A DNA stretch of 64,000 nucleotides, from the NCBI GenBank assembly GCA_958299035.1, contig CATQJL010000112.1, positions 59,007,823 through 59,071,822 of the forward strand. The letters are read 5' to 3'. How positions within the stretch are numbered: position 1 is the first letter of the stretch; the number at the start of each line of letters is the position of its first letter. The notes beneath the pieces are model-generated. The model ran no database searches. It worked only from the letters and a program-made list of their open reading frames with translations, and was not told where the DNA came from. This stretch comes from Cylicocyclus nassatus (lineage: Eukaryota; Nematoda; Chromadorea; Rhabditida; Strongylidae). The translations under genes and the position numbers were made by a program. This document shows positions 23,663 to 33,516 of the stretch, piece after piece.

Positions 23663-24003
23663 TATACTTGGGACCGAATCGAATGATTATTCGATTATTC
23701 GAATAAATCATTCGAATGCGAATCATTCGAAAAGCCGAATATTCGAAAATCTGAGATTTCGAATAAAATTCGAAAGTCGAATACTCGAAATTTTCAGTTT
23801 TCGAATATATTCGATATTCGAATATTCGAAAATTTCAACTTTCGAATATTATTCGAAAGTCGAATATTCGAAAATCCCAATTTTCGAATATTATTCGAAA
23901 GTCGAATATTCGATGGTCATCAATTCGATCATTCGATGGTCATCGAATATTCGAATCATTCGATGAACGTCGAATATTCGAATATTCGACAATTTGAATA
24001 ATG
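23663..24003 (-). repeat. TTCGAA palindromic minisatellite element, copy A
   Basis: Dense AATATTCGAA and ATTCGAAAAT units on both strands. It is bounded by TATACTTGGG at the left and TTTGAATAATG at the right, the reverse complements of the boundaries of copy C. The 145-codon ORF through it is a translation of the repeat. Confidence 0.8.
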
Positions 24004-24005
24004 AA

Positions 24006-24208
24006 ACCAGAGCCCGGCGCAGATTGTATGGAAGCAAGCTGGATTTGGTTTTCGGGCGGAAAAGGATATCATTTTTGTGGCCAAAAATTGCGACGTTTTT
24101 TAGTCGGCGTTTCGTCTTTTGAGGGTTTTTTTACGTTTAGGGCTGACAGTCAAAGGGGACTTCGTTTTCAAGAAGCCTAGAAACGATCTCATTCTGGGCT
24201 CTGGATGG
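24006..24208. mobile_element. Diverged hAT-like copy
   Basis: Ends CAGAGCCCGGCGCA and CTGGGCTCTG are inverted. The body shares TCGTTTTTGTGG-like, GGCGTTTCGT and GTCAAAGGGGACTTCG motifs with 18197-18463. No matching target duplication remains visible. Confidence 0.6.
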
Positions 24209-24265
24209 TAAGCCTAGCACGTCACTGTAGGAGTTTCTATCAAGCTACAACTCTCAATGGGGAGG

Positions 24266-24573
24266 GTATAGGCACCGTAAAACCTAATTGCCCGTACCGT
24301 GCCTTGAACACCAACGTAAGCGAGCGGTTGTCGCGAAGGATTGTCGGCGTTCACTATATTTGAAGAAATCTTTAACTTTCATGTTGTTCTCGTCAATGCA
24401 GGGTATATTGACGAAAGCTCCTTTTAAAAGTTTAAAAAATATGTGCGGAAAGGGTGCGCGCTCACTGTCGCTCGCAAAAGGCCTGTAGCGCTTCGGGATC
24501 AAACGTTCCCAGCCGCCTCGCGCGTTGGTGTTCAAAGCGACGCGTGGGCAGTTGGATTTTACGGGGCCTGTAT
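24266..24573. mobile_element. MITE, about 300 bp, CCGTAAAA ends
   Basis: Left TATAGGCACCGTAAAACC and right GGATTTTACGGGGCCTGTATA are inverted repeats. They continue through TTGAACACCAACG in the left arm and CGTTGGTGTTCAAA in the right arm. No protein is encoded. Confidence 0.7.
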
Positions 24574-24990
24574 ATGCTTTGTGGTCCTGGCGCAGTAGTC
24601 TATACAGTAATCGTGATGCGCCATTTCTGTTGCAGATGTAGCTGCTATCGATTTTTCGCTATCCAGGGACGCCAGATTTTAATGTTCTTCAACAGCGCCT
24701 ATCAGTTCTTCATGAGCGTCATTGAGTAAACTTTAGAACTTAAACTTAGAGTTTAAACGTTTAGATCCACCGTAACACGGCTTTATGACCCCAGCAGGAA
24801 AAAGTGAAAAATGAGTATTATACGATCTGCGCACCGAACAACCTCCTAGACCAAGGTTTAACAAGGTTTCGAAATTTTGTAGATACCGGGCATTAATACC
24901 CCCCTCCCCACATACCTGCTGAAAGTACGAGCAAATATACTCCGAAGGACTTTTTAGCTGCATCTCTTCTTTTGTACACTATTTCTCTTT
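24574..24990. other. Non-coding stretch
   Basis: No exon, repeat boundary or RNA gene was recognised. A short palindromic TTAAACTTAGAGTTTAAACG lies at about 24738. Confidence 0.3.
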
Positions 24991-25272
24991 CTCTGACCAA
25001 ACTCAGATTATCTCTGAGTTCCACGATAGACTGTAACGCCCACCAAACTCAGAGTTATCGCAAAGCACAGCTGCGCGTTTGGTGGCGCTGTTTCTTGTGC
25101 AGAACGATCTCGACAATGTTTTCCTACTAGGGATAAATTACCGGTTACAGAGTCTCCTGCCATATATCGCTTTCTAGATTTGGTCCATTCAGCTGTTGAA
25201 GGGGTAAGAAAGGTGCGAGTCAACTCAGATACAACTCAGAGTTAAGTCAGAGTAACTGTGAGTTCCGACCAG
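24991..25272. mobile_element. Degenerate foldback with CTCAGAGTT motifs
   Basis: Left CTCTGACCAAACTCAG and right CTGTGAGTTCCGACCAGA are imperfect inverted ends. CTCAGAGTT motifs repeat inside, and CGCCCACCAAAC...GTTTGGTGGCG (25036-25085) forms a second hairpin. Confidence 0.5.
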
Positions 25273-25810
25273 ATTACTACCGACCCTGCCTGAGGTCTAG
25301 TGCACGCTGTTCTTCATTCGCATTCGGGAAAGGTGATAGATGTGAACGTGAACGTGAAGATGTTACTGATATCGTCGCAGCGTTGCTTCCACTCGACATC
25401 GTAAATTGAGGGCGTATTCGAGATAATGCACTAGTGATCGGAAGGATAGTGTTTTGTCAAGAAGTTTGTCGTTTGTTGTAATGCGAGAAAGGGATATGGT
25501 AGAACCAGTCATTGTATAGTATTTTCCAGCAACGGTTTAGGTTATCGCATTGCCAACGAGAGGAAGATTGCTTATTGCCACGAGTGTCGAGTCGAAATTT
25601 GTGGGTAAAGCACTTATACAGTGCAACAATGTGTATACTAAATGTGTATCGTAGAGTTGGCGACGGCAGGGCTAGATGTAGAGAATCCGCGCAACGCGCT
25701 GAGATATAAGTCATGTATTGCAGAGTAGTAGTCGCATAAAAGTGCACTACAAAGACCTACAGTACTTGTAAACTATGCGCTTGGTCATGTTATCATAACA
25801 CATAGACATT
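25273..25810. other. Non-coding stretch
   Basis: Open frames up to 96 codons on the minus strand carry no domain. No repeat boundary was identified. Confidence 0.3.
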
Positions 25811-26094
25811 AATTTTTCGAATGATATTCGAAAATCGAATGATATTCGAAGGTCGAATGATATTCGGTATTCGAATGATATTCGATATTCGAATATTCGA
25901 AATTTCCGATTTTCGAATATCATTCGATAGTCGAATATTCGAAATTTTCGATTTTTGAATATCATTCGATAGTCGAATATTCGAAATTTTCGATTTTCGA
26001 ATATTATTCGATAGTCGAATACTCGAAACTTTCAATTTTCGTCTATATTCGATATTCAAATATTCGAAAAAAATTTCGAATTTCTCCAAGTATA
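25811..26094 (+). repeat. TTCGAA palindromic minisatellite element, copy B
   Basis: Repeated CGAATGATATTCG, CGAATATTCGAAATTTTCG units. The right end TTTCGAATTTCTCCAAGTATA matches copy C. Direction is assigned by that CCAAGTATA end. The 134-codon minus ORF is repeat translation. Confidence 0.8.
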
Positions 26095-26283
26095 CAGGAT
26101 ACTCAATGCAATAAATACCTTGTCTAGTCTTCTGCTGGCTACTGTACCATTTGCGCCCTACAAAGACTGTACAGTTTCGTATCATGCAGCCGCGCATTCA
26201 TTTTTTCGCTACATGAACGCTCACTACTGCTTCTCTAGAGGCTCCTTACAGAGAAGGCAAATCGGTTCAATAATGTTAGCTGT

Positions 26284-26905
26284 TGTACGGAGGTTCGGTG
26301 TCTTATATCGGACTGCACGTTGTTGTTTGTTGCCACGCGGGACTTTGATTGTTTGTTGCACTGCGCGCACAGTATCTCAAACTTGGGTAATTAAACCTTT
26401 ATTAGAAAATTTATCAACACATAAACGCGACTCTACAAGCAATCGATAATAAACAGTAATGAGCATAAATAATGAGCAACTATAAGCATTCTGGAATCCT
26501 ACAAATAAACAGACCTGTAACTAAGCATAAAATATGCCTGTGACTCTAACTATATAGAAGCTATCTGTGAATCTATGGAGAACGCATAACATGCCACTAA
26601 AATATGTGATTGCTATGCATCTGAGCGAAAGGAGCAAAATGTCAACGGTGAGCTAAAAGCAATTATAAGAATGAGAAATGATGAAGAAGTGGAAGATTAG
26701 CTACATTGAGAAATAAAATTGAAAGGGAGGAATTGCAACATGGCATTCTACGAAAATGTTTCTCTAAACTGCTTCTATCTTCTTTTATACGCTTTTAGCT
26801 CAGCCTCCACATTCCACAGATAGTCAGCTGTAGCTCTGCGCCAGATGTTGATTGCTGTGACTCATATCAGGCGCAAAGGACATACGAACTGCGAAAGTTC
26901 GTATA
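26284..26905 (-). repeat. 3' LTR of the BEL element
   Basis: On the minus strand it runs from TATACGAACTTTCGC to CCTCCGTACA. It is near-identical to 37182-37803. AATAAA-like motifs on both strands (for example plus-strand AACCTTTATT near 26395, which reads AATAAAGG on the minus strand) may serve as the polyadenylation signal. Confidence 0.93.
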
Positions 26906-26919
26906 CTCCGGCCTCAACG
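26906..26919 (-). promoter_or_regulatory. Putative polypurine tract
   Basis: On the minus strand GTTGAGGCCGGAG lies directly before the 3' LTR start TATACG. This is the place expected for the plus-strand primer of reverse transcription. The tract is short and not pure purine. Confidence 0.5.
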
Positions 26920-26955
26920 ACGAGAAGAGGGATTAGAATTCTCCTTGCTGTGCGT

Positions 26956-28395
26956 CTACTCCCTATGCTCGCTCCCTCTTTCGGTTTCCATCTTGCGCAA
27001 CTCTTCCCTGCACTCGTCAATTCGGTTTTCGATTTCTTTACGACGCTGTCGCAACTGTTCCACTTTATCCGGGAGTGAACAGATACTCGCATGGTGGTCG
27101 TTTGCGCTTCCTCGTCCTGATCTTGTGCAGTAGAAACATTGAGATGGTCTGAGACAGGCATCCGGGTGTTGATTCAGGCATTGATGGCAACGGCTTTCGC
27201 GGTTCAGTAGTGAAATTCGATCCGTGACTGAGGTTACCCTTGGACACGCGTCTGAGAAGTGTTTTCCTGCCTCCTTGCAGTATATGCACATGAGTGCGCC
27301 AGTGGTACCCCTATCGCCCAACCGACGTTCTGGGCATGAAGGATTTTGCATCTCTTTTTGCACTTTGTCCCATTCTTCTTGGTGTTCAATGAGGAGTTCC
27401 TCGTATTTGTGTTTCCTTTGAGTAGTCGGACTCTTCGGCACTGGTCTTTTTCGCTTCCGATCTTCCGTTTCTTCTCTTGTCTTTCGCTCTCCACTGCGAC
27501 TTCTGTGAGGGCTACCCCCTCCACTATGACGTCTGGAGCGTCTGTGCCTGTCGGAGCTGTGTCCGTGCCTCTCATCTCCGCTGCTGTATCTTTGAGAGTC
27601 GTTCGCGGTTGCTCTGACCTCCCTTCCTACAGTTACATCCTTAACTTGTCTTAGCAGCCTTGCTGACTCTCGACCCATCCTTTCGGCTTCTTCTTTCATC
27701 TGTGCTCCTAGTCCGAGGATCTGCTGCTCCAGGCAACCCAGCTTCTGATGAACGTTCCTGTGCTCTGCTTGTGTTTCCTCTTTCATTGCTTGCAGGCATC
27801 TTTCTCTATTCTGTATCAACTGGTTCTGAATGTCCAGGTATAAAGTCTGAATCCAGCTTCTGGTTACTTCATGATGTCCGCGGATGTCTTGTGTCAACTG
27901 CGCTATCATCTCTCTGATTTCGTTGAGAGATCCTTCGTTTCGTCCGCTATTACGCCACTCGTGGTCCTGCCTCTGGCGTCTCATTTCATCTTTCAATCCT
28001 GCGATCGAATCTCTGATCTCCTTCATCTGCCAATCAGACGCTCCGTGTCCACTCCCTTGTCTATCGCCTCGTTGTCGGTGAAGTTCATCTATGAGTAATT
28101 TGATTCCTTCCATCATTTCTTTCACCAACTGGGCCTCTTTGGCTGAGCCTCTTAGTAATTCCCCTTTCACGTCATGAACTTCCTCCGATTCTTCATTCAG
28201 AAGGACATCATAGCCGAGACGAATGTTGTGCAGAATTGGACCAATGGTCTCCTTCTTGTAAAATCGTTTAACCTGCTTCGGCTGTGGATAGCCTGGCTCT
28301 GTTGGACCTGAATCACTGTTTCTTCCAAACCGCTCAAAAACATCAGTCTGTCGATTTCCTGTGCCTCGTCTCCTGCCACAAGGATCTCGTACCAC
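26956..28395 (-). CDS. Extra Gag-like ORF downstream of env, C-terminal part (coiled coil, zinc knuckles)
   Basis: 479 codons, open to the stop about 50 bp from the 3' LTR. The N-terminal half is predicted coiled coil, rich in E, R, Q and K (KLLIDELHRQRGDRQGSGHG, MKEEAERMGRESARLLRQVK). It is followed by a basic Ser/Arg/His-rich linker and then three Cys-His clusters: CIYCKEAGKHFSDAC, CHQCLNQHPDAC and CFYC...HHASIC. The end is again a charged helix. Three CCHC-like knuckles in a row also occur in this element's own Gag, so this looks like a second, diverged Gag or nucleic-acid-binding protein. It overlaps the ORF 28197-28796 in another frame (about 200 bp); the junction may be a splice, a frameshift or an indel. 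Function is inference. Confidence 0.7.
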   Translation of the reverse strand: MVRDPCGRRRGTGNRQTDVFERFGRNSDSGPTEPGYPQPKQVKRFYKKETIGPILHNIRLGYDVLLNEESEEVHDVKGELLRGSAKEAQLVKEMMEGIKLLIDELHRQRGDRQGSGHGASDWQMKEIRDSIAGLKDEMRRQRQDHEWRNSGRNEGSLNEIREMIAQLTQDIRGHHEVTRSWIQTLYLDIQNQLIQNRERCLQAMKEETQAEHRNVHQKLGCLEQQILGLGAQMKEEAERMGRESARLLRQVKDVTVGREVRATANDSQRYSSGDERHGHSSDRHRRSRRHSGGGSPHRSRSGERKTREETEDRKRKRPVPKSPTTQRKHKYEELLIEHQEEWDKVQKEMQNPSCPERRLGDRGTTGALMCIYCKEAGKHFSDACPRVTSVTDRISLLNRESRCHQCLNQHPDACLRPSQCFYCTRSGRGSANDHHASICSLPDKVEQLRQRRKEIENRIDECREELRKMETERGSEHRE

Positions 28396-28796
28396 TCATG
28401 GGCAAGCAGGAGCTGGTCCGCCCAGGAGATCAGCTCTCCTTTCTCCTCCGTATGCCGTGCGCGGAGTTCCTGGAACTCCAGCATATATTGCAGTGACTCT
28501 TTCACTGTATACGAAGTTTCCCATCTTTTTCCCTTGAGAGCGATGACGTCCAGTTTCGCCTGTTCGAGCCGTTCTTCAAACTCGTTGCACTTATCGCCAC
28601 AATACTTCAATTTTTGCTGGATCTGTGCTTCTGTAAATTTCGATGACTCTTCGACAATGAAGGACTTCCATGCGAGCTCTGCTTTCACTCTTCTTTCCAA
28701 CTCTACGAGTCTCGCCATCCCTGGAAAGAGAGTGATTGGAAATAGGCTGTGATTTGAAATTGAATCGCCCCTGTGCAGGCTTGTACAGAGTTTCAT
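28197..28796 (-). CDS. Extra ORF downstream of env, N-terminal part
   Basis: 199-codon frame. The likely start is an internal Met near 28718 (MARLVELERRVKAELAWKSF), just after a CTTTCCAG that could be a 3' splice site for a subgenomic mRNA. The protein is helical and charged (IQQKLKYCGDKCNEFEERLE, ELRARHTEEKGELISWADQL) and probably forms the beginning of the coiled-coil protein continued at 26956-28395. The last ~50 codons overlap that frame and are probably out of frame. No known domain could be named. Confidence 0.55.
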   Translation of the reverse strand: MKLCTSLHRGDSISNHSLFPITLFPGMARLVELERRVKAELAWKSFIVEESSKFTEAQIQQKLKYCGDKCNEFEERLEQAKLDVIALKGKRWETSYTVKESLQYMLEFQELRARHTEEKGELISWADQLLLAHEWYEILVAGDEAQEIDRLMFLSGLEETVIQVQQSQAIHSRSRLNDFTRRRPLVQFCTTFVSAMMSF

Positions 28797-28877
28797 AGCG
28801 CTCTTTTATGTTTGTGCGGTGCTTCACGATTGATTGGGGTTGCATGCTTGTCGAAGCTGGATCTGGAAAAAAGCGAT

Positions 28878-29129
28878 TCAATCCGCAAGCAAAGCATTAG
28901 GAGTTGCAATCGACATCACCACCGTACCCTCCGGCCTCAACACCGAAAGTGATATCTGTACTGTTGGACTTGATGATCTATCAACTAGTGGTGCCTTTAT
29001 TAGTCGGTGGTGATTGGTGAGCTTGTCATCATTCGTCGTCTCCGCAGTGCGGCGTGCGCTCACTATGAGGACCGTTTTTTTGGTTTCGGCGGTTGAAGGC
29101 AGTGAACGGCTGTGTTTTGATTTTGGCAT
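28878..29129 (-). CDS. Small ORF between env and the extra Gag-like ORF
   Basis: 83 codons, starting MPKSKHSRSLPS, hydrophilic with no domain. It may be an untranslated spacer. Included only because it is an open frame inside the element. Confidence 0.2.
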   Translation of the reverse strand: MPKSKHSRSLPSTAETKKTVLIVSARRTAETTNDDKLTNHHRLIKAPLVDRSSSPTVQISLSVLRPEGTVVMSIATPNALLAD

Positions 29130-29368
29130 TTATCTCGCAATTTGTTTTTACTGCGCGTTCTCTTCGTTGGTGGCACTTCTCATGGTCTATGCAATTTGTA
29201 TCGCCTTGATTTGTGGTTTCTATGGATCCTATATCTAGTAACCATTCTTTGGTCAAAACAATAGTTGCATCTCTAGGAAGCGATTACACAGCAAAGCTAC
29301 CCTTTTAGAACTGTTACACCGGCATAAAAAATATATGTAGATTGGGTACAAAAGTGCGACTTGCGCCT

Positions 29369-31471
29369 TCACAAATTCTTTTCCTCGGATTTCGTTTTCT
29401 TACCGAGACATAAATAAAGGCACCGGAAGGGTATCATGCATAAGATGCGAAGCAGACGGAAGGTCAATCTGAACAGTGCGAGAAATATGTGGCAGATCGT
29501 GTTGGTGACCGTGCAGAGAAAAGCGTTAGTCACAGCAAAATAGGTTATAAGCAAGGCCACTATCACTAGCAATGCTGTGATGGCGAGAGTCATCCACCGT
29601 GTCAGGAATGTCTCCGCTAGATGTGTGAAGTCCGGCAAATTGATCTCGGAGAGAATTTCGCTTTCTCCTTTCAGAACGCGCCGTACGGCTCCCTCTAGGC
29701 TTCCTGTGTAGTGGAGTAATCCTGTGATCTTGAACTCGCTTATAGTTATTCCGCACTGGATTGTACATTTTCGATAAAATAGTGCTGTCTCGCTTACAAA
29801 GCTCAGGTTTGTTTGTAGGCCCTGGTCTGTGCATTGTATTGTAAATGCGTCGTCACCGCATCGGATTTCTGCCCAAGTCTTGGGTGTAGACGACTTGCAC
29901 GTAATCAGGGCTTTTGCCCCCTTAGCACATTTGTAGCATCCTTGGCAGTGTGCATCTTCACTCGTACAGACTGCTTGCGATCGCATCGCTGTTGTGTTGA
30001 ATCTGCCTTTGATGCGTAGAACAAATTTCGCTGTGGGCAATTGAGGTATTTTCGATACCACAGTGCCATTTATTGGGTGGAACTCAAGATTCGGTTGTAG
30101 TATGGGTAGTCTATACCGCGGTTCCCGAATCAGGGCGGTGAGGTTCACTTCTTTGCAGTCGCACTTCATTTTCACCTCCGCGGGCGTGCATTTACAGTCT
30201 TCTCTCACTTCACAGGTGAGGTTTGCTGCGTCCTGAGATGAAGCGCATGCTAGCGGAGGTTCCAGTTGAGTTGGTGTCTGTGCGATTATGGTTCCATCGG
30301 TGAGGAAGTTTGTATGCAACGTAGGAGTGGGTGGTATGCTGATCGATGAGAGAGTGACTATGAATGGTGGTAGGCTCCTTGGTTGATTTGGGACTACGTA
30401 GAAATCATACTCTCGTGGAGATTGATCCGCATCGCTGACTTGCAGTTGCATGTTCACTATCGGTTTCCATCGGTTGCACTTGAAAAACTCATAGACTTTC
30501 TCATCATTTGGTATGAGATAAATTCTATAAAATAGACATCCCGAGCTGGGATAGAAGCAGTCGCACCCGGGGCCTCCACAGCTTTCCACGCAGCCTGTAA
30601 TACCTAGAAAGTGGTTTGCCCTGTGCAGCTCGGATATCTGTGAAGTCCGCGTCACGTTTCCGCACTTCTCTCCTGTGCATGAGCCAGCATGAGGGCACCT
30701 CTTGCTATCCAACAGTGCACACCTGGTGCTTCTTGAGAATAATGTTGTTTGTTTCTCGCAAATCAGGTTGAGACCCTTCCACAGTAGTTTTGCTTCCAAA
30801 ACACTCGCATGATTGCTTCGTAAGCGAAGGCAAGCCTCTTGCTTGAACGGATTGATCTTCAAAATTTCTGCGGTATCTATCGTGCAGTACTCACTGTGGT
30901 TTGTTATATAGCAAGACCGGCTGTGAGCGAATATGTTGACATCCTGGCACCCTTGAGCTGTTGCTATGTCAACTATGGCGAGGAGAATGACTTGTTCGGA
31001 TAGTGAATATCTTCTACGGCGTCGACGGTAACTCGTTGGAAATGGGGATGTGATGAAATTCCACATCAGCTTGATCGACCACTTTCCGCACGATCCCGCG
31101 ATTTTCAGGAAGTAAAGTAGTGGTGTTCCCACTACTACCGGTACGTGGAAGATACAATAACATACGGCAACTCCTGCATAAATCATGAGTCCTGTGGCTG
31201 CAATGGCTATCCGAGGCCAGCATTCCGGATTTGCAATCATCGCAGAACAGAAGACGCAGTCGATTTGTTTGCAGAAGGGAGCTGCCCTGCAGGTCGTCTC
31301 CATTATGGTGACATCTGTGCCATCGAATGTTTTCCATTCTACGAGGTGGTCGTGTAATGTTATCTGTGGCGGAAACTTCACTATCTCCTGATGTCGAGGT
31401 GTCCGAAACTCTATGCAATACTCCTCTGCGCATATCTCATAGGGAAGTCCGTTGGATTGTGAGAGAACCAC
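29369..31471 (-). pseudogene. env: Envelope glycoprotein of phlebovirus Gc type (interrupted)
   Basis: 700 open codons. Early hydrophobic segments (IAIAATGLMIYAGVAVCYCI and the next one) are followed by a signal-like stretch SEQVILLAIVDIATAQGCQD that could mark the start of the fusion subunit. A long Cys-rich ectodomain follows with GCVESCGGPGCDC. A C-terminal membrane anchor (WMTLAITALLVIVALLITYF) and a short basic tail complete it. The Cys pattern and anchor fit the phlebovirus G2/Gc class II fusion proteins known in nematode BEL elements (family knowledge). The frame upstream is open across a single TGA (31475-31477) into the end of the pol ORF, which carries a signal-peptide-like SLFAVALLSLCVQMTRA. 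So either env is broken by that stop, or it begins differently. No restored form is given. Confidence 0.8.
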
Positions 31472-31474
31472 TCC

Positions 31475-32593
31475 TCATTCTTTGCAATGTAGTTGATAAT
31501 TACTTTTATTGGGTACCGCTCTCGTCATCTGCACGCAAAGCGAGAGTAGCGCCACTGCGAAGAGTGAAGTGGTTGAGATGAGTCCTTTATCGCTTCGTTC
31601 TCTTTGTTCATTTGCCTCTTGTTCCTTGTAATTGATGCGTGCCCTCGGACGTAAATTATATCGAGCTTCTGTGTTTTCTTGCTGCTGTCTTGCGGGTGAG
31701 TCATCATCGCTATTTATTTCCAGCGGCACTATTCGATTTATTGGACGACGTAATCTTCTTTTATTGGGAGTTTCAACTATGACTTCTCTTATCGTCTTCG
31801 AAGGTGAGTCTTCAATTTGTACTATCCTTGCTGTTTTCCATGTATTTCTCGGTTGTATCGCGTCCCAAAGTATAACGATGTCGCCTATTTTTGGTGTCCT
31901 TTTCGATCCACGTTTTTCATTCATCCTTATTTTGTGTTGCTCTCGAAGACTGGTGAGATATTGTTCTCTCCACGTTTGCCAGAATTGCTCTGTCAAGTCG
32001 ATTGACGTCTTCAATGCCGCTTCTGTTTGACGTTGCGTTGCTAACTGTTGTGCTTCTTCCGGTGTGTGATAAATCTTGTCTTGTCCTTCCTCGCCCATGT
32101 ATCTTAGGGGGTAATCCAAGATTATCTCGTTCTGAAGAAAATCGATAGGCCGTAGCAAGGGTTGATCATCCCATTTTTCCTCCTGGTAGGTGAGTGGTCG
32201 GGAGTTTAACACGGCTTCTATTTCTGTGAGTGTTGTCCTCAAACCATCGAACGTTATGGGACGCACTCCCAGCGTTTTGTAGAGCGAGTTTTTAATGGAA
32301 CGTATCAGCCTCTCGTAGAAACCACCCTGCCACGGTGCGTAAGGGGTGATGTGATTCCATTTGATTTCTCGCCGTGCAATTTCGCTTTCAAATTCCGTGC
32401 TGTGTACCATATTTTCCATGGTGTCTATGAGGATTTGCTCTCCCAATAAGAACGTCGGTGCATTATCGCAAGTAATCGTTTGCGGAACTCCCCTTCTTGC
32501 GAAAATCTTAATGCGTTCAAGAATGCTTCTGTCGTCATGTTTCCTACCAGTTCGAGGTGTATAAGTCGTGTAATTTGGCAGGTGAAGATGCAT
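31475..32593 (-). pseudogene. BEL pol: integrase catalytic core (C-terminal part) and tail
   Basis: 372 codons. Carries the second integrase Asp (TITCDNAPTFLLG), the catalytic Glu region (PWQGGFYERLIRSIKNSLYK), and the BEL-type C-terminal domain (GDIVILWDAIQPRNTWKTAR, RRLRRPINRIVPLE). The first ~25 codons are out of frame; true integrase sequence joins the upstream frame near 32510. The end extends into a signal-peptide-like segment that precedes env. Frame break relative to 32425-33516. Confidence 0.85.
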
Positions 32594-33516
32594 CCGTAAG
32601 CTTTGTTAGATCCTTCATGGTTATCCGTTACTGTTAGTGGACCAAAGTAATCCAATCCAGTGTGCGCGAATGGATTTGCTTTCTGCACTCTCGTAGTCGG
32701 CAAAGCTTCCATGTCAGGATAATAGAAGGGAAGGTTGTTCATCTTTTGGCACGGTACGCACCCTTTGATGATTTTCTTCACTTGCTGCCTTATTTTCGCT
32801 ATCCAGTAGTTTTCCCGAACTGAGGAGATCGTGTGAGTGACTCCGCGGTGATAGTTGTTGTGTACTTCTGCGATGATGAGCTGTGCTAACGCGGTTTTTG
32901 ATGCGATGTATATCGGTGTTTTCGTCGTAGTCGATAGATCTGACTTGCTTAAGCGCCCGTAACAGCGTAGCACTCCTTGCTCGTCCTTTCGGATGTTCAA
33001 CTCCTTTTGTGATTTTATTTGATGTTCGCTCACGTAGTGTTTTTGGTGATCTCGAATTATGCACATTCTGCTTTTATGCATCTCTGCTCCCGTGATGTTC
33101 TGCGCCTTTGAGATTGCTTTCAGTGCCGGAATGGTCCTTTGAATGGCTTCCTTTCTTTCTTCGGTAAAATGGTTTAGCGATTTCCCTATAAAGCGTAATA
33201 CGTAGACGCATACTCTCTGGGCTTTCTCGAGAGAACTGTATCTTTGTAGATCTATAATCTCGTCTTTTGATGCTTCTTTTGTTGTCGCTATTACCTCCAC
33301 TAGAGCTGATGTCGTTTTTTCTTCTTCTGTGATCGTGCTCAGCTTCGTATAGTCTGGCCTGTTTATAAAGTGTGGTCCTTTCCACCATTGATGATTCTGC
33401 AGTGCTTCCGCTGTCAGTCCTCTTGATCCGCAATCGGCCGGATTTTCTGACGTTGTGACGTGTCCAAAGAAACACGTTACGTTTTGGTTCTTCAGATCCT
33501 TGTTTATCCGTCTCAT
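32425..33516 (-). pseudogene. BEL pol: integrase N-terminal part
   Basis: 363 codons. HNNYHRGVTHT ... CVPCQK is the zinc-binding HHCC module and GLDYFGPLTV holds the first catalytic Asp. ALRF near 32520 is the last in-frame residue group before a frame break to 31475-32593. The N-terminal 60 residues (CFFGHVTTSENPADCGSRGL) belong to the region between RNase H and integrase typical of BEL/Pao. Confidence 0.85.

Noticed and set aside
23529..23966. 145-codon ORF rich in Ile, Arg, Ser, Tyr
   Set aside because: It is a translation of the TTCGAA minisatellite; the same applies to ORFs at 25793-26197 and 60167-60547.
23663..26094. CRISPR-like regular repeats
   Set aside because: Units are overlapping palindromes without unique spacers, and the context is eukaryotic.
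27224..28752. Plus-strand ORFs opposite the extra Gag-like gene
   Set aside because: Antisense shadows. The opposite strand carries the zinc-knuckle and coiled-coil signal.
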